Shown here: positions 60,408 through 64,000 of the stretch, in pieces
Layout of the letters: every line of letters starts with the position of its first letter
Numbering within the stretch: the first letter of the stretch is position 1
Source of the DNA: Tamarix chinensis
Lineage: Eukaryota > Streptophyta > Magnoliopsida > Caryophyllales > Tamaricaceae
Direction: 5' to 3'
Assembly (NCBI GenBank): GCA_030549775.1
Contig: CM060175.1
Coordinates: 82,184,745 to 82,248,744, forward strand
Length of the DNA stretch: 64,000 bases
Translations under genes and position numbers: made by a program
The notes under the pieces: generated by a model
What the model was told of the DNA's origin: nothing
The model's database searches: none
What the model saw: only the letters and a program-made list of their open reading frames with translations

Positions 60408-63400
60408 ATGCAGAATCAAGATGACATTCAGAATCTCCCGATCGACATCTCATTCGCCCGCCTCGGAGGTAAACAATCGCCCCCATTATTTGATCTTCCC
60501 ATTTGTGAATTTTGTTGTCCCTAATTCTGCTTCTTACGGTATGATGTAATCAACTATTTCTAATTTTTGAATATGCTTTATTTGTTTGAATTGAAGAGTG
60601 GTTGGTCGATCGGAAGAGGATTCCAGGGGGTTGGCGAAAGCGATATGCGGCAGTCAGAGCGAAGATATCTTCGGCATATGCGTCGCTGCCGAAAGATTCC
60701 GACCCGTACTTTCAAACTTTAGAACCTGAAGGTTGGATTCTTACTAAATTTCATTTTCATTCTGATATTTTTCGTCACCATAATAAATATTTTAGGGGTT
60801 TTTGCTGTTCGACATTCAGTTCTGCGTCCTTTAATTGGGAGGTTTTATATCGCATTTTCGTTCTTCTGAATGTTTAGTGTGGTTGGTGCCTTTGACCTAA
60901 TTATTGAAACTGGAAGAATGCCGCGTATATTAATGCGGCGGCTTAGTAGTCCTCATTTACCTTTTACTGTGTCCTCATTAGTTCACAAATTACGCTGCTT
61001 GCTTTTTGGAACTTTGATCGTAAGTTTTATTCTCCTTGAGTATGCATAAATGTTGGTGTAACTGTGTGTTATTATTGCTGAATAATATCCTTAAGCATTG
61101 GTGCGGGCCTTATAGTAAATGTTCTTACGAGTCTTGGATCTTAATGCGGAAATTTGTATCGCGGAAATGTTTGTTGGTTTCCTCATTGAAGTTTTATGTT
61201 CACTTGAATCCGTATAATGTGAACCGCTTGATCTCATATCGTATTGATCTTTTGATTTACTCTCTGTAATTTAGTAGAGAAATAGTTTTAAACTGCCACA
61301 TGAACAGGAAATGATATTAACAGCAACGATGAGGGCTGAAGCTCTGACTACTATAGGAGTATCATAGCTCCTGCTCTCGTATGAGGTGACGAGACTGTTG
61401 GTATCTTTTGAAATTTAGCAAGATGAACTTCACAGTAGTGTCCATACTATTGCTAACCTGGAGACATGATATGCCTTCTTTTTCGTCTTTTAGTATAAAT
61501 ACATAAAAGCATTGTCAACTAGCATAGCTTGTTTGTAATGGTCATCCTTTGGCTCAACCTGCATTTCTTAGAGCGGAGGAAGGGAACTTAGAATAATAAC
61601 TAATAGCCTTTAGAGCCAGAAATGAGAGATGACAGTGGCAGGAGCCCTTCGGTTGCAGTAATAATAGATTCGTTTCAAAAACAGTATCGTTACTTTGCTT
61701 TGGTGGTGGTTTATTGTTATCATCTCACTACTCTGCTCCAAGTGATAGTCTAGTACCAGGGTATTTCTAGGATTTTTAACAATGTGATATTGATTTGAGG
61801 TGTCAGTATTGTGGCCTTTTATTTTTTACCCCATCACCAACAAACAATTGCACGTGATGTCCAGGGATTGGTTATCTTGAAGCTAAAAAGATTTATAATA
61901 TTCTTCTGAAGACCACTCCGGAAGGTCGAAATATTTTTGGCCGGCTTTCAGGTGCTGCTGTAAGATCTTCTGCCTTCTGACTCACTTCTAAAGCAAACAT
62001 CTCATATTATTATTTATGTTGTACCTTTCTCTCACAATGACAGGGAGTGTGGGAGACCATTGTTCAGGATTTTGAGAAGGATCATATATTCCTCGGTGAG
62101 GCTGCTCAGATAATGGCTCAAGATGTGAATTATGAAATGTAAGCTCTTACTGTCTTAAATGTTCTTATATTTTATCTACGATAGGGAATGTTCTTTGACC
62201 TGGTTCATGTTTTTGATTAATTTTATTTATATGCGAAGCCCTTACCAAAAGAAGCAGGTACAAAAGATACAGCAGCAACTTGCAGAACTTGATCGCAAAG
62301 AAGCTGATATCAAAAGGAATGCTGCCTTGTCAGCAGCTAAGTATGCAGAGGCTTGCCAAGAGCTTGGGTTGCAGGTCCTAACCTAGAATGTTATCAACCA
62401 ATGTTGGTTTTGGCATTTGCCCACACCAGTATCCTGAAATTTTCTAGTATGTTTTACTTTGCAGGGAGATAATGTTAGATTAGAGCTCTTAGAGAGTGCA
62501 ACAAAATCACTGCCAAGCACATTTAGCAAGATTTTGGAGGTGCTGCATGGTGATTCTGTGGTACAGGCCTTAGATTACAATGCAAAGTTTGTAAATGATG
62601 TGCACACACAGAAGGATGTAAGCATTTTAATATTCTAGAGTCTTGTTGTCATGGTTTTTCAGCGCAGTTTGCTTCCATCAAAGTATTTAGTGATGATAAT
62701 TGTTTTTCAGTGACAAATTTTATTTGCATATATTGCAGAGACCACTTGGTAGTGTATTAATGAATTTACGGAACATCATTGAAAATCCTCCTTCTATTGG
62801 CGTTTCTGTTGGATCTGATTTTCTTGATTCCACAAATCATACATCAAACATAGATCAGAAAAATGATGATGCTGGGGCCATATTAGCAGATGGCATTGAC
62901 TGGGATATTTCAGTGGACAGCTCCCAGATTGATTGGGATGTTGGAACTGTTGAAGAAACAGAGGACACCAGCAATGGGTTGGGTCCTTATGAAATAGTGA
63001 ATCCCAGTGATATATCACAGGCTTCTTCTTTGAATGAAAAAGAGGAATCTGTTCAGACTCTCCCAACGAAAGATGAAAATGCTAGCACTGGGGATTCAGA
63101 GATGTCTTGGCAGATTAGTGTTGAAAATCCTCACGTGGAAGTTAATGAAGATGGTGGTTCACACCTTCTGGTTAGTGAATCTCAGGCATCCATTTTGAAT
63201 ACCTCAATGCAATTTCAAGAAATTACTGAAGATAGAAGTCCAATTCTGTTGACCGAGTACAGGAACAAAATTCTTGATGATCTGTTTGAGGTATAAACTT
63301 TGTATGTCTGACTACTTGGAGATCATAGTAGCTTTCTTTATGATGATTCACATGACCTTAACCAGAGACTAGGGTGCAGAAGAATTATGTTTACCTTGTA

Positions 63401-63690
63401 AAGCATAATTTCAGTTTCTGGGTTCCACAACACCATTAAAAAGTATGTAGCTGATTTGTGTGTTTGATTTCCTGGTGTCAGCTTAAAGCATTTCTAAATC
63501 AGAGGTTGATAGAGTTGACTAATCAAGAGACGTTGTCCTTACAACATCAAGTTCAAGCAGTTTCTCCATTTGTGCTTCAGCAGTATTCCTCTGATGCCAT
63601 CCAGAAAATGTTATCTGATGTTTCTGTGGCTATATCCTTGTTAACAAACAAGAAAACACGGGATTTGATCATGATTCTTAATTCAAGAAG
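60408..63690 (+). CDS. C53: CDK5RAP3/C53 homologue, eight exons visible, 3' end outside the window
   Basis: Exons 60408-60468, 60597-60731, 61865-61959, 62044-62138, 62239-62374, 62465-62617, 62739-63290 and 63482-63690. All introns are GT-AG and phases fit, giving 478 codons plus two bases. The family is usually about 550 residues, so the last exons lie past 64000. The N-terminus ([20 protein letters not shown]) and the Arg/Gln-rich helix [19 protein letters not shown] (about 132-150) are family hallmarks. Residues about 245-385 are acidic and disordered, with IDWDI (278-282), IDWDV (289-293), YEIV (309-312) and MSWQI (347-351). Known role: C53 is a cytosolic receptor bound to the UFL1-DDRGK1 UFMylation complex at the ER. 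Its shuffled IDW motifs bind UFM1 and ATG8 in ER-phagy. Intron 2 is 1133 bp; intron 5 has a weak GTCCTA donor. The frame is intact. Confidence 0.93.
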
Positions 63691-64000
63691 GTACTCATTT
63701 ATATCCAGTATGATTTACTTCGTAAGAATGGCTCCTTAATCGATTCTTTCCATTGCTTTGTTTTGCTCTTTCATGCAGTTAGGGACAACCCCTACATGAC
63801 TACACCATTATTCATACTTTATAAAAACAGCTTTGAGGGAAATCTTATATAAATTTCTAGCACTTATTGAGTTCTTTATATCACACAATTTTTTCACTTT
63901 TCTCATGTATGCGAGAATGTGTTTTGTTACTACTCATCTGCTGATTTTGGAGCTTGTTGGTTCTGATATATTCAAACTGCTCTCCTACAAATTTCTTAGG

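Noticed and set aside
60602..60877. 91-codon frame as the first coding exon of CDK5RAP3
   Set aside because: It reads past the donor at 60732 into intron 2, and the correct start lies upstream at 60408 in exon 1.

Overview
The window is nuclear DNA of a flowering plant, probably a eudicot. The species cannot be fixed from the sequence. Two host genes lie near the two sides, and almost everything between them is nested, decayed retrotransposons and small DNA transposons. No tRNA, rRNA, CRISPR or bacterial-type feature was seen. Splice junctions and element ends were read by eye. Domain calls rest on recognisable motif strings, not on database searches.

Host genes. Positions 8075-10774, minus strand, hold a complete six-exon gene for a plastid rhodanese-like protein of the Arabidopsis STR9 type (229 aa, catalytic Cys138, one C-terminal membrane helix). 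Its third intron carries an antisense LINE fragment. Positions 60408 to the right edge, plus strand, hold the first eight exons (478 codons) of a CDK5RAP3/C53 gene, the UFMylation and ER-phagy receptor. Its disordered region keeps two IDWD motifs, a third shuffled motif (SWQI) and a YEIV motif. The last exon or exons lie outside the window.

Repeats, left to right. A Ty1-copia gag-protease relic (about 1120-1800) is followed by solo LTR A (2507-5990, target duplication CACAT), a terminal-inverted-repeat candidate (6310-7139), the STR9 gene, a PIF/Harbinger MITE (11104-11487) and a hAT MITE (11967-12474). A minus-strand Ty3-gypsy element then runs from a 3' LTR ending at 15458 to a primer-binding site near 27740. 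It is split by solo LTR C (15716-25368), which itself contains solo LTR B (16382-20308, duplication ATATC) and a G-rich hAT element (21598-22110, duplication TATCATCC). Next come the start of another large LTR (27827), a Harbinger MITE (28106-28567) and a whole but broken Ty1-copia element (28580-33619). Further right are LTR E (36694-42470) holding the fragment F, a second gypsy element (gag, primer site, and a 5' LTR at 43764-48890 split by LTR D), and a LINE 3' end split by a hAT element that is split in turn by solo LTR G (49444-54745, duplication ATATA). The last element is a gag-only Ty1-copia relic (55056-59145). A hAT-like MITE relic ends about 195 bp before the CDK5RAP3 start codon.

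The most unusual content is family 1, the large LTRs A to G (E, C and G are about 4-5 kb). They begin TGTAA.ACCC, end GGGGTGTTACA and show no internal coding region. Each carries tandem arrays of about 61 bp units that contain one or two short inverted repeats. In several places the two arms differ between copies yet still pair. The arrays are flanked by CACTTAAAGTG palindromes, and in copies A, B, D and G a further short hairpin module lies outside the array. An unrelated LTR family (the 43764-48890 LTR) has its own hairpin-bearing tandem array. This repeated architecture is the best candidate here for something undescribed.
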